DNA of 64,000 nt from Actimicrobium antarcticum (lineage in GTDB: Bacteria; Pseudomonadota; Gammaproteobacteria; Burkholderiales; Burkholderiaceae_D): positions 1-64,000 of the forward strand of contig NZ_BAAAZE010000012.1 in assembly GCF_039536745.1 (NCBI RefSeq). Reading direction: 5' to 3'. Below, in pieces: positions 1 to 8,390 of this stretch (position 1 is its first letter; each line of letters opens with the position of its first letter). The translations under genes and the position numbers were made by a program. The notes under the pieces were generated by a model. It made no database searches. It was not told where the DNA came from and saw nothing but the letters and a program-made list of their open reading frames with translations.

Positions 1-225
1 GTCAAAGCAAAGCCAGTACGCTATGTCGTTCGCGTCTTGAAGAAGGCGCTTATCTGAACGGCATTACGCCGCCGAGGGTTATTTTTTTCGGCTCACGCTT
101 TTTACTTTGCCGAAGCGATTCCTTGGCAAGCGAGAGCTGGAAAAAATCCAAAGTGCAGCCGGAGGTCGGCCGAAGGAAGTAGGCGCACTCGACAGTATCT
201 AGGCCTGACAGAAGCAGTTCCACGG
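1..225. other. Left-edge region, no confident gene
   Basis: Frame 1 is open from the edge to a TGA at 55-57 and could be the last 18 residues of a plus-strand gene that starts outside the window, but too little is visible to identify it. Frame 3 is open to 182 without a recognisable protein. The rest up to the next gene shows nothing I can name. Confidence 0.25.
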
Positions 226-612
226 TCAGCCCTCTTCCCAGATCAAATCACCTGGATAAAACGGGGCTGGTTCGTCCATCCCGAGCTCCTTTTCAAAAGC
301 CACGTAGTGAACGTTAGTGCGATGCCTGAAATCAGCCATTGGACCGACTGTCATGAAGAGTGGACCGCCATTATCGTCGGTCGCGCTACCCCATCGCTCA
401 CCCTTAAATGCGGGCAAAGCCTTTTCGACATCGCCGAGCGCACTTGAAAGAAGGTCTCCGACGATCTGGGTCCGAGTCTTGGTTGGGTAAAGATCGCATA
501 GGGCCGCAATCTTGGCGGCCACATGGACCGGCAGGCGAAACGAGACCTGTTTGCTCGTCAGCCTGGTGTTGTCGAGCGAACCCCACATACTTACAAGCTC
601 AGTAGCTTTCAT
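226..612 (-). CDS. Hypothetical protein with a ribbon-helix-helix-like segment
   Basis: This 128-residue protein is not recognised at family level. Residues about 20-60 (a KQVSFRLP strand followed by two predicted helices with a conserved-looking turn) resemble the Arc/MetJ ribbon-helix-helix fold, in which a beta strand enters the DNA major groove and the helices dimerise. The C-terminal half is acidic and aromatic and ends DLIWEEG. A role as a small DNA-binding regulator, possibly autoregulatory, is inferred. It is transcribed away from the broken AIPR gene, and the intervening 254 bases hold two strong stem-loops that could be operators. The ribosome-binding site is weak (GGAG about 12 bases upstream), so the start is only probable. 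Confidence 0.6.
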   Translation of the reverse strand: MKATELVSMWGSLDNTRLTSKQVSFRLPVHVAAKIAALCDLYPTKTRTQIVGDLLSSALGDVEKALPAFKGERWGSATDDNGGPLFMTVGPMADFRHRTNVHYVAFEKELGMDEPAPFYPGDLIWEEG

Positions 613-694
613 CTCGCATTTTCTCCGAAGAAATGTATGCGAGACATTTTATGTAATGTCTATCGAATGTCAATCAACATTTTACGTCAGCGTT

Positions 695-750
695 CCGGCT
701 GTATTTGGGGTTTCGGTAGCTGCGCTACCTGCAAGCCCAAATACAGCCGG
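695..750. repeat. Nested perfect inverted repeat (15-bp outer arms)
   Basis: CCGGCTGTATTTGGG at 695-709 has its exact reverse complement at 736-750. The 26-base centre contains a second perfect hairpin, GGTAGC (715-720) and GCTACC (724-729), around a 3-base loop. No U-run follows, so it is not a standard terminator. It lies in the divergent gap between the RHH-like gene and the AIPR pseudogene and could be a regulatory site, a cruciform or a mobile-element remnant. Confidence 0.7.
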
Positions 751-809
751 TCGCGAAAACCAAACAATTGCTTTTGAAGCAATGTTATTCTCGATCATGT
801 ATTTGTAGA

Positions 810-832
810 CCCCCGTGTTACTAAGACGGGGG
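810..832 (+). promoter_or_regulatory. Stem-loop in the leader of the AIPR gene
   Basis: CCCCCGT (810-816) pairs perfectly with ACGGGGG (826-832) around a 9-base loop. The structure ends 34 bases before the AIPR start codon at 867. It may affect leader RNA stability or translation, or may be an operator. The function is not established. Confidence 0.45.
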
Positions 833-866
833 AAAGTGCGAATCAAAACCCAAACGATCAAAAATT

Positions 867-2663
867 ATGACGACAGTTATCGCGCACCAGCGACAGTACA
901 AAACCCTATGCCGGGTACTAGACTCCTTAAGAAACGAAGCGCCCGCTACGGACATTTCGTATCACCCTACAACTAACGCAAAGGATCCTCTGATCCAAGC
1001 TAGATCGAAAGCACTGCTTCATCTATTTCTAAAAGCAAGATTTGGTATAACGGAGTTTGAAGAGCGTCTAAAACTAATCACCGACGGACCTTATGACGGC
1101 GGAATAGATGCCTTTTACATTGACAAATAGCAAAAACAAATATTTTTGTTGCAATCAAAGTTTCGCGCCACGGCTGGTAATTTTGTTTCCAACAATATGA
1201 CAGCCGACGATCTTTTAAAGATGGATGTGAAGCGAATTCTCAAGGGAGAAAAAAAAGATAACGAAGGGAATTTTTATAATGACTTTATCGTAAAAAACCT
1301 TCAAAAATCGATTAAGTCGTTGCCAGATTCGCCCAGCTACACGACCCAAGTAGTTTTACTCGGCAACACAAAAAACTTTACGCTTCCCCAACTGAAGAAG
1401 CTTGTCGAAGGATATAAGGTTGATCAGTATCCACACGAAAGAGTATATAAAGAACTTCTTTTCCCTGTAATCAACGGGACTTATTTTTCCGACAATAATT
1501 TGAACATCGAAATAAATCTCGCCAATTTGCGCGGTGATACGCATCTTGATTACGACGTGAAAACAGATTCGGTGAAAACGAACATTAAGCTATTATTTGT
1601 ACCCACAAAAGAAATTGGTCGCGTCCTACACTCTTATAAGAACTCAATTCTTCGATTTAATCCTCGAAGCTTCTTAGAACTGGACAAAAATTCTGTTAAC
1701 CAAGCGATAGCTGAATCAATAAAAGATAAAAGTACGAACGAGTTTTCCCTTTTTAATAATGGAATCACTATTATTTCAGACGGAACTTCAATAAGCTCGG
1801 ATACCGCGAAACAAGGGACGGCTCAAATTATCCTTCGCAATCCACAGCTTGTGAACGGCGGACAAACGGCTTATACCCTTAGTCGAATCTACGAAGAAGG
1901 TCTCGATTCGGGTGACTTCAGCGTTTTTAAAGGGAAAGAGGTTTTGCTGCGCGTAATAACATTTGTGGGAGAAACGAGGCCTTCCAATGCTACCAAACGA
2001 CTTGAATTAATCGGCGCAATATCGAAAGCGAGTAATTCTCAGACAAAAATTGATGAATCTGATCGGCGTTCTAACGACGAAATTCAAATACGACTTCAAG
2101 ACGAGTTTTTTGAAAAATATGGTTTGTATTATGAACGGAAGCGCGGAGAATTTTCGGATGGCCTGCATTTAGGTTATATCAAGGAAGATGTATTAGTAAA
2201 TCGCGATATGGTAATACGTGTGGGATGAGCATCTGAATATCGTGTTAGCCAGGCGCGATCTAATATTTTGCAATTTTTCACTGAAGAAGCTTTGCAGTCG
2301 CTTCTGAAAGTTGAAAAAGTTCATAAGTACGCTTACGGCTATGAAGTCCTTCGACAGCTCGGCATTATACGTAAATCGAAGTCGCCAACAGACGATCGTT
2401 ATCACACCAAAAAATACGGCCAATCGCTACGATATGGTCAGTACGGCGTTGTGGCAGCTTGCATAAATCACGGGATCAAAGCGAGTAAATCTGAAGCAGA
2501 TTCTATTAACAACATCCTCTCCCAATGGATTGCATTTGAGAAGTGGGCCGCGGGACAGGAATCGAACAAATCATATAAAAATGGTTCAGCATTTAGTTAC
2601 ATCAACTATTACAAAGGGTCAACTGTTAATGAATACTTAAAGTCGTACCCATTCACTTCATGA
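867..2663 (+). pseudogene. AIPR-family abortive-infection protein gene, split by two in-frame stops
   Basis: One continuous reading frame spans these coordinates but is broken by TAG at 1128-1130 and TGA at 2226-2228. The three pieces (87, 365 and 145 codons) are in the same frame and together about 598 codons long, a normal length for AIPR (abortive phage infection) proteins. Family features are the N-terminal DGGIDAFYID, the LLQSKFR just after the first stop, the central FNNGITII and NGGQTAY, and the VNRDMVIRV at the second stop. AIPR proteins are linked to phage exclusion, with poorly understood chemistry. Both stops could have arisen by single C-to-T changes (CAG to TAG, CGA to TGA), so this is probably an inactivated defence gene. 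Base composition is clearly more AT-rich than in most of the window, consistent with horizontal acquisition. Suppression at both stops is possible but unlikely. Confidence 0.8.
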
Positions 2664-2760
2664 CTTTGCTTTAATCTAAGATCAAAGCTGAAACAGAACC
2701 GCCCAGTCCAAGTTCGTGGATTCGTTCGACTCGGGGAGCCAGGAATTTAGTAGTAAAGCG

Positions 2761-2793
2761 AAAAGGGTTACGTGAAAACGTAGCCCTTTTTCT
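2761..2793 (+). terminator. Rho-independent terminator after the AIPR pseudogene
   Basis: AAAAGGGTTACG pairs with CGTAGCCCTTTT (one G-U pair) around a TGAAAA loop and is followed by further T residues. It lies about 100 bases past the last AIPR stop. The A-run on its left could let it act in both directions. Confidence 0.8.
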
Positions 2794-3118
2794 ATTGCGG
2801 CTGCGCATTCGTTTGTGCTGCATTTGGGTCGTAAAGCGGCGCACCTACAACGGCCATCTGCGCTCGCACACAGTATCGTCAAGATACCTGTCCATGCCGG
2901 TAAGGCTGCTGGAGAGATACACGATCAATTCGTCGACCTTGTCGCCGTCTCAAAGGTGCGTGGGTCGAACCCGGCAATCAGGTTTCCAAAACGGGAACAG
3001 AATGCTGAACACCACTGTGCATAATTTCGATGTCATCACACCAGCGACAGTCTATTACTCACGGCTTCCGCCGCAAGCTGGCAACTCCTGATACCCTCAC
3101 CGTCCTTTTACGTAAATC

Positions 3119-3142
3119 GCTATTCGGATCGATCCGAATAGC
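3119..3142. promoter_or_regulatory. Perfect 24-bp palindrome
   Basis: GCTATTCGGATC (3119-3130) is followed immediately by its exact reverse complement, with no spacer. It lies 56 bases upstream of the start codon of the small gene at 3198. Such symmetry suits an operator for a dimeric regulator, but the cognate protein is unknown. Confidence 0.5.
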
Positions 3143-3197
3143 CCCGCCCATCCACTGCATCGCCCCAAGGCAGCAAGACAACACCACAGGAATTCCC

Positions 3198-3446
3198 ATG
3201 AAAAAATTAACCGTCACCATCAAACTCGACATGACCATCCCCGAGGGCTGGGAGCTGGCACAGACCTCCACTGGCGCGCAAGTCATCAAACTGCCAGACG
3301 GGAAGTTCCTCGACATCACCATCGAGCCGATGTTCGCCACCGACCCCGAAGACACCTGGACAAGTACCCAGGATGACGATGTGCTCAATGACTTCCTCGA
3401 CATGATCGAGAGCGAAGAAGTCAACTACGATCTCATCACGCACTGA
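3198..3446 (+). CDS. Small acidic hypothetical protein (82 aa)
   Basis: The ATG at 3198 has a good ribosome-binding site (AGGAA about 6 bases upstream), which decides the start over an in-frame upstream extension. The protein begins with a beta-rich stretch (KKLTVTIKLDMTIPEGW) and ends in a strongly acidic helical tail (DDDVLNDFLDMIESEEVNYD). It has no signal peptide or membrane segment. I do not recognise the family. It converges with nirD and is preceded by the palindrome at 3119-3142. Confidence 0.7.
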   Translation: MKKLTVTIKLDMTIPEGWELAQTSTGAQVIKLPDGKFLDITIEPMFATDPEDTWTSTQDDDVLNDFLDMIESEEVNYDLITH

Positions 3447-3522
3447 CCTGTTCGATACGGGTTGCCAGGCAAATTCTGGCAGCCGAATCGATGCACACAA
3501 TCAGATCCGCGCATCGTTTCGC

Positions 3523-3870
3523 CTACATGGCAACGCACACCATGCTGTCTTCGACCCGGACACGATAGGTGTTCACCGAATTCTCCGGTGCCTCAAGACA
3601 TTCACCGCTCGCCAGATCAAAGTGGTGTTTGTAAATCGGCGACGCCACCACGATGCGTGCGCCAAGGCTGCCGATCAATCCGCGCGACAGGACGCTGGCC
3701 TGGGCGTTCGGGTCGAAGTTATCAATCGCAAATAATTGTCCCGCGTCGCCTCCGATGCGAAACACCGCAACATGCTTGTCGTTGATCAGCGCGCAAATCC
3801 CGGTATTTGGCGTGATGTCGTCAAGAGTACAGATCGCGTTCCAGGTGGTGATGCCGGATTCGATGGTCAT
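3523..3870 (-). CDS. nirD: NADH-dependent nitrite reductase, small subunit NirD
   Basis: NirD is the small partner of the cytoplasmic assimilatory nitrite reductase that reduces nitrite to ammonium with NADH. The 115-residue protein has the Rieske-like beta fold typical of NirD (ICTLDDITPNTGICALI..., ending in VNTYRVRVEDSMVCVAM). It lacks the paired Cys-His cluster ligands of true Rieske proteins, as is usual for bacterial NirD. The ATG at 3870 follows a GAGGAG ribosome-binding site and lies 13 bases after the nirB stop, so the two are co-transcribed. An in-frame upstream extension overlaps nirB and is rejected. Confidence 0.93.
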   Translation of the reverse strand: MTIESGITTWNAICTLDDITPNTGICALINDKHVAVFRIGGDAGQLFAIDNFDPNAQASVLSRGLIGSLGARIVVASPIYKHHFDLASGECLEAPENSVNTYRVRVEDSMVCVAM

Positions 3871-3883
3871 GATGTAGTGCTCC

Positions 3884-6412
3884 TCAGGCGGCTTTGGCGA
3901 TGATGGGGATGACTTTGCGCTCTTCGGGATTGGCAGGCCGGATCTGGCCACGCTCTTCAACGAAAACCACATTGGCATCCGGCTGGTCGCTGTTGACGAA
4001 CTGGCGGAAACGCTTACGCGTCTCAGGGTCCGAGACGGCGTTCTTCCATTCGCATTCGTAGGTATCGACGACGTGCTGCATCTCGCTTTCGAGTTCTGCG
4101 GCCACGCCGAGTTTGTCGTTGACGACGACTTGCTTGAGGTAGTCGAGGCCGCCTTCGAGGTTGTCGCGCCAGACGCTGGTGCGCTGCAGGCGATCAGCGG
4201 TGCGGATGTAGAACATCAGAAAACGATCGATGGTCTGGATCAACGTTTCGCGAGACAGGTCCGAGGCCAGCAGTTCGGCGTGACGTGGCTTCATACCGCC
4301 ATTGCCGCAGACGTACAGATTCCAGCCCTTGTCGGTGGCAATGATGCCGACGTCTTTGCCCTGCGCTTCGGCGCATTCGCGGGTGCAACCGGAGACGCCG
4401 AACTTGATTTTGTGCGGCGCCCGCAATCCCTTGTAACGGTTTTCGAGTGCGATGGCGAGGCCAATGCTGTCGTCGACGCCATAGCGGCACCAGGTCGATC
4501 CGACGCAGGATTTGACGGTGCGCAGCGACTTGCCGTAGGCATGGCCCGATTCGAAACCGGCGGCGATCAGTTCTTCCCAGATCGATGGCAACTGGTCGAC
4601 GCGGGCGCCGAACATGTCGACCCGTGCGCCGCCGGTGATCTTGGTGTACAGGCCGAATTTTTTTGCGATCATGCCAACGGCAATCAACCCATCCGGCGTG
4701 ACTTCGCCGGCCGGCATGCGCGGCACGACCGAATACGTGCCGTCTTTCTGGATATTGCCGAGGAAGTAGTCATTGGAATCCTGCAGCCCGGCGTGCTCCT
4801 TTTTGAGGACGAAGTCATTCCAGCACGACGCCAGAATGCTCGCCGCAACCGGCTTGCAAATATCGCAGCCGAGTCCGTGACCGTGGTTCGCCAGCAATGC
4901 GCCGAAGGTCTTGATGTTGCCAACACGAACCAGGTGATACAGCTCCTGGCGCGAATAGGCGAAGTGCTCGCACAGGTGGTTGTTGACGGCCATCCCCTGC
5001 TTCGTCATTTCGGCCTTCATGACCTGCGTGACCAGCGCCACGCAGCCACCGCAGGCGGTACCGGCCCTGGTGCAGGATTTCAATTCGGCGACCGTCGTGA
5101 TGCCACCGGCAACCGCGTCGCAAAGCTGACCTTTGGAGACGTTATTGCAGGAGCAGATCTGGGCCGAGGCCGGCAAGGCATCCACGCCCAGGCCCGGTTT
5201 TGCCTCGCCGTCGCTTTGCGGCAGGATCAGGAATTCCGGGCTTTCGGGTAACGCAATCTTGTTCAACATCATCTGCAGCAGGGTGCCGTATTCACTGGCG
5301 TCCCCCACCAGCACGGCGCCCAGCAATTGGGTGCCGCACTCAGACACGACGATCTTCTTGTAGATCTGCTTGCGCTCATCGGTGAACTGGTAAGCACGGC
5401 TGCCGGCGGTACTGCCCATCGCATCACCGATGCTGGCGACATCCACGCCCATCAGCTTGAGTTTGGTGCTCATGTCGGCGCCGGCGAACTCGGCGACTTC
5501 GCCGGTCAGGTGGCGAGCAGCAATGCGTGCCATCTCGTAGCCCGGTGCAACCAGTCCGAAAATCTGGCCATTCCAGAGTGCGCACTCGCCGATCGCATAG
5601 ATATCCGGGTCGGACGTGCGGCAGTTGTTGTCAATGGCGATACCGCCGCGAGGACCGACTTCCAGCCCGCACTGGCGGGCCAGGTCGTCACGCGGACGAA
5701 TGCCGGCGGAGAAGACGATCATGTCCGTCTCGAGGTGGGTGCCATCGGCGAACACCAGTCGGTGCCGGGCATCCTGCCCATCGATGATCTCCAGGGTATT
5801 TTTCTGGGTATGCACGCCCACGCCCAGATCTTCGATGCGCTTGCGCAGCACGCGTGCCCCGGCATCGTCCATCTGCACCGCCATCAGGCGTGGCGAGAAT
5901 TCCACCACATGGGTCTGCAGGTTCATGTCCCGCAGCGCCTTGGCGCACTCCAGTCCCAGCAACCCGCCACCGATGACCACGCCGCTGCGCGACCGGTTGC
6001 CGCATTCCAGCATGCCTTCGAGGTCTTCGATGGTGCGGTAGACAAAACAATCCTCGCGGTCCTTGCCGGGCAAAGGTGGCACGAACGGTGTCGAGCCGGT
6101 TGCGATGATCAACTTGTCATAGAACAGTGTTTCGCCGCTATTGACGGTGACTGATTTGGCGCGGCGATCGATCGACACGGCCCGGGTATTCAACTGCAGC
6201 AGCACGTTGGCGCGGTCAAAAAAACCGGGCGGTACCAGCGACAGGTCGTCGGCGGATTTTCCGGAAAAGAATTCGGACAGATGCACCCGGTCGTAGGCCG
6301 CCCGCGGTTCTTCGCACAACACCGTGACCTCCGCATCATGCAGGCCGTTGTCGGTGAGGCTTTCGAGGAACTTGTGCCCGACCATGCCGTGGCCAATGAC
6401 GAGAATTTTCAT
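3884..6412 (-). CDS. nirB: NADH-dependent nitrite reductase, large subunit NirB
   Basis: This is the 842-residue catalytic subunit of siroheme nitrite reductase (nitrite to ammonium, nitrogen assimilation). Domains in order are an FAD-binding fold (GHGMVGHKF near residue 7), an NADH-binding fold (GGGLLGLE near 145), a BFD-like [2Fe-2S] region (CSCNNVSKG...CTRAGTACGGC around 415-460), a ferredoxin-like sulfite/nitrite reductase half-domain, and the siroheme/[4Fe-4S] region. The last supplies the cluster cysteines in SCVGSTWC and GCTRECAEAQGKDVG. Length is normal for the family. The ATG at 6412 has AAGGA 7 bases upstream. No nitrate reductase or nitrate transporter gene follows nirD, so those functions must be encoded elsewhere. 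Confidence 0.97.
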   Translation of the reverse strand: MKILVIGHGMVGHKFLESLTDNGLHDAEVTVLCEEPRAAYDRVHLSEFFSGKSADDLSLVPPGFFDRANVLLQLNTRAVSIDRRAKSVTVNSGETLFYDKLIIATGSTPFVPPLPGKDREDCFVYRTIEDLEGMLECGNRSRSGVVIGGGLLGLECAKALRDMNLQTHVVEFSPRLMAVQMDDAGARVLRKRIEDLGVGVHTQKNTLEIIDGQDARHRLVFADGTHLETDMIVFSAGIRPRDDLARQCGLEVGPRGGIAIDNNCRTSDPDIYAIGECALWNGQIFGLVAPGYEMARIAARHLTGEVAEFAGADMSTKLKLMGVDVASIGDAMGSTAGSRAYQFTDERKQIYKKIVVSECGTQLLGAVLVGDASEYGTLLQMMLNKIALPESPEFLILPQSDGEAKPGLGVDALPASAQICSCNNVSKGQLCDAVAGGITTVAELKSCTRAGTACGGCVALVTQVMKAEMTKQGMAVNNHLCEHFAYSRQELYHLVRVGNIKTFGALLANHGHGLGCDICKPVAASILASCWNDFVLKKEHAGLQDSNDYFLGNIQKDGTYSVVPRMPAGEVTPDGLIAVGMIAKKFGLYTKITGGARVDMFGARVDQLPSIWEELIAAGFESGHAYGKSLRTVKSCVGSTWCRYGVDDSIGLAIALENRYKGLRAPHKIKFGVSGCTRECAEAQGKDVGIIATDKGWNLYVCGNGGMKPRHAELLASDLSRETLIQTIDRFLMFYIRTADRLQRTSVWRDNLEGGLDYLKQVVVNDKLGVAAELESEMQHVVDTYECEWKNAVSDPETRKRFRQFVNSDQPDANVVFVEERGQIRPANPEERKVIPIIAKAA

Positions 6413-6724
6413 GGGTGTTCCTTATTCGGTGATGTTGCCAGGAGCTTTATCGCTGTGCGCCATGACAGTGCAGGCTTGCATGCCGTGATTCAATGGCGGC
6501 GCTCAACACAGTGCGCAACGCATCCCTAGCAGTTAGCGTGCCCGCCAACGGACGTGACTTTTCTACAGCCAGTGGCCTGCGTGCATTGAAGTGGGTATTG
6601 GGACAGCGGTAACCGGCGTTAAATCAGTGCAGCTGAGCCAATTGGGTGCGCCGAAAGCGACACCGCACACGCCCGGAGCAGCGGCGCTTGCGCGCTGCTC
6701 CGGGCCTACACGGCAACATGCACT
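6413..6724. other. Intergenic region upstream of nirB, with a strong hairpin
   Basis: No gene is visible. The part next to 6413 must hold the nirB promoter; I could not identify a convincing sigma-54, Fnr or NarL site by eye. A 13-bp perfect stem (6671-6683 with 6693-6705) lies just past the end of the LRR-kinase gene. Confidence 0.5.
6671..6705 (-). terminator. GC-rich hairpin after the LRR-kinase gene
   Basis: GCCCGGAGCAGCG pairs perfectly with CGCTGCTCCGGGC around a 9-base loop, about 20 bases past the stop of the kinase gene. There is no U-run on the minus strand, so it may stabilise the 3' end rather than terminate transcription intrinsically. Confidence 0.45.
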
Positions 6725-8158
6725 TCAACGTGCGCTTGCCTGATGCAATTCCGTGATGGCGAAAATTTCCTGAACAAGCTGCTCGAAAAGCGGGCGTTGC
6801 AAGTTATCTCTCTGCAAACAGCTGGCCGCCACTGCCGCTAGCCGCGCGATCACAATGTGATCATCTGACCGGACTTCGCAGCGTTCGACCAGCTCGTCGA
6901 GCAGACAACCAAAAGCACGGACTTCGAGCCGTTGCAAGGATAGTGCGATCGACGATCCGGTACCGAACAGTGATGCCGCGCCGAAATCCCCCAGCAGGAC
7001 ATTGCCGCCGCCGCAGTGCAGGATATTGTGGCCATACAAGTCCCCATGCAGGATACCCTGGGCATGCAGATGCATCGCCGCCGAGGCGATGCCCTGTGCG
7101 ATTCCAAGGAGCGTAGCCGGATCAAAAACGGTGTCTGCCGAGTAGGTATCGCGGGTACAGGATGCCAGGCTGGGCGGGCCGGCCAGAATGCGGAACGCAG
7201 GATCAATCAATGGCATGACCAATCCACTGGCGCCGGCCGGATGATCGATCAGGGTTCCCGTGATCGCGATCAGCGCCGGATGCGCGCCTGCGGAGATGCA
7301 CGCTGCCATCTCGCTCCGTGGCAATCCGTCGCTGGTCATCTCGCCCTTGAACAACTTGAGCGCCACCGCTCGCAGGCCATCGTCGCACTGATACTCCGCC
7401 CGGTAAATGATGCCGGAGGCGCCCTCACCCAGCTGATTGTGTACCTGCAATTGCGACCAGCGGATATCCGTTGTTCGGGACTCTGCCAGCGCGACGCGCT
7501 CGCGCTCTTCGCAGAACGGGTTGCCGGCAAAGGCGAGCCATGACAAGCGCGGCATCGAGAGTAACCAATCGGGCAGAGCGACGAATCGATTGGCAGAGAT
7601 ACGCAGCAATTCAAGTCGCGAGCAGTGCGACAACTGCACGGGTAGCGTACTTAACCGGTTACCGGCGAGCATCAGCTTCTGCAGTTGTGTGCAGCGGCCG
7701 ATGTCTACGGGCATGTCTTCGATCTGGTTGTCGGTCAGGATCAGCCAGCGCAGTGTGGCCGGCAGCGCAGTGCCGGCTACCGTGCGAATGCGATTCGCCT
7801 TGAAACCGATCATGCTCAGTTGCGCACATTGCCCCAGGATTTCCGGTAGTGCGACAAACTGGTTGTTCGAGCAAAACAGGACGCGCAGCTTGTGCAAGCG
7901 CGGAAGATCATCCGGTAACGACGACAGCGCGTTGCCGGACAGATCGAGGATTTCCAGTGTGTCGGCCAGATCAAAAATTTCACGCGGAAACTCGGTCAGC
8001 CCACATGCCAGGTTCAGGCGTTGCGTGCCGATCAACTGACCGGAGCGTAGTTGTTCAAGGGTGTGGTTCACGGTGTGCCAGGTGCCTGCAAAAAAGTCAG
8101 GCCGCGAGTTTAGCAGTGGACGTGCGGCGAACGAATGCTGTGTATGGCCGCGCTGCAT
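6725..8158 (-). CDS. Leucine-rich-repeat / protein-kinase fusion protein
   Basis: Residues about 40-220 form a run of leucine-rich repeats of the bacterial short type (LEILDLSGNALSSLP, LRWLILTDNQIEDMP, LQKLMLAGNRLSTLP). Residues about 238-470 form a eukaryotic-like kinase domain. It shows a glycine loop (GEGASGIIY), the ATP-anchoring lysine (VALKLF), a catalytic loop HGDLYGHNIL with the Asp and Asn present (HGD replaces the usual HRD), and the metal-binding DFG in LLGDFGAAS. It should phosphorylate Ser/Thr or small molecules; the repeats may recognise a partner. The substrate is unknown. No signal peptide or membrane segment is seen, so it is probably cytoplasmic. The exact start is uncertain: an internal start near the beginning of the repeats is possible. 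It is a single-gene unit. Confidence 0.85.
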   Translation of the reverse strand: MQRGHTQHSFAARPLLNSRPDFFAGTWHTVNHTLEQLRSGQLIGTQRLNLACGLTEFPREIFDLADTLEILDLSGNALSSLPDDLPRLHKLRVLFCSNNQFVALPEILGQCAQLSMIGFKANRIRTVAGTALPATLRWLILTDNQIEDMPVDIGRCTQLQKLMLAGNRLSTLPVQLSHCSRLELLRISANRFVALPDWLLSMPRLSWLAFAGNPFCEERERVALAESRTTDIRWSQLQVHNQLGEGASGIIYRAEYQCDDGLRAVALKLFKGEMTSDGLPRSEMAACISAGAHPALIAITGTLIDHPAGASGLVMPLIDPAFRILAGPPSLASCTRDTYSADTVFDPATLLGIAQGIASAAMHLHAQGILHGDLYGHNILHCGGGNVLLGDFGAASLFGTGSSIALSLQRLEVRAFGCLLDELVERCEVRSDDHIVIARLAAVAASCLQRDNLQRPLFEQLVQEIFAITELHQASAR

Positions 8159-8291
8159 CGTCGAGCCATCGGAAAAGAGTCTCGGATCGGTTCAGCCATA
8201 CCGCGACCATGCCCGGATACGTGCCTGGGCTCCGGTCGAAGGAGTACCATCTCCGGCCATCGAACGACCATATAAAAACAGAGACCCGATT

Positions 8292-8390
8292 ATGCCGACA
8301 CAGCCGTCCGTGACCCGTAAAACCCTGCTGAAAAATTTACTGCAACTTGCACGCGTGTCCGTCGCAGAGCTGCGCCGGAACAAGTCATGA
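8292..8390 (+). CDS. Candidate 32-aa leader peptide coupled to the EamA gene
   Basis: A short basic open frame starts with ATG at 8292 and ends with TGA at 8388-8390, overlapping the next ATG (8387) as ATGA. The product is helical with many Leu, Arg and Lys residues and no membrane segment. The overlap suggests translational coupling to the transporter. It is too short to judge by composition alone and could be non-functional. Confidence 0.4.
   Translation: MPTQPSVTRKTLLKNLLQLARVSVAELRRNKS

Larger units (their letters stand above)
2664..3197. other. Intergenic region at the right side of the AT-rich patch
   Basis: Apart from the terminator and a perfect 24-bp palindrome, I see no supportable gene in these 534 bases. 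A small hairpin (GCTTT...AAAGC) lies at 2669-2689. Short open frames between 2795 and 3091 match nothing I recognise. A tRNA T-arm-like string near 2965 lacks the rest of a tRNA. Confidence 0.4.

Noticed and set aside
695..750. Integron attC site
   Set aside because: The inverted repeat lacks the RYYYAAC/GTTRRRY core sites and the gene-cassette arrangement.
2950..2995. tRNA-like fragment (GGGTCGAACCC)
   Set aside because: Only a T-arm-like string is present; no acceptor stem, D-arm or anticodon arm could be drawn.
4073..5251. Long open frame antisense to nirB
   Set aside because: It is a mirror of a GC-rich coding frame; the nirB product is fully recognisable and the antisense translation has no known motifs.
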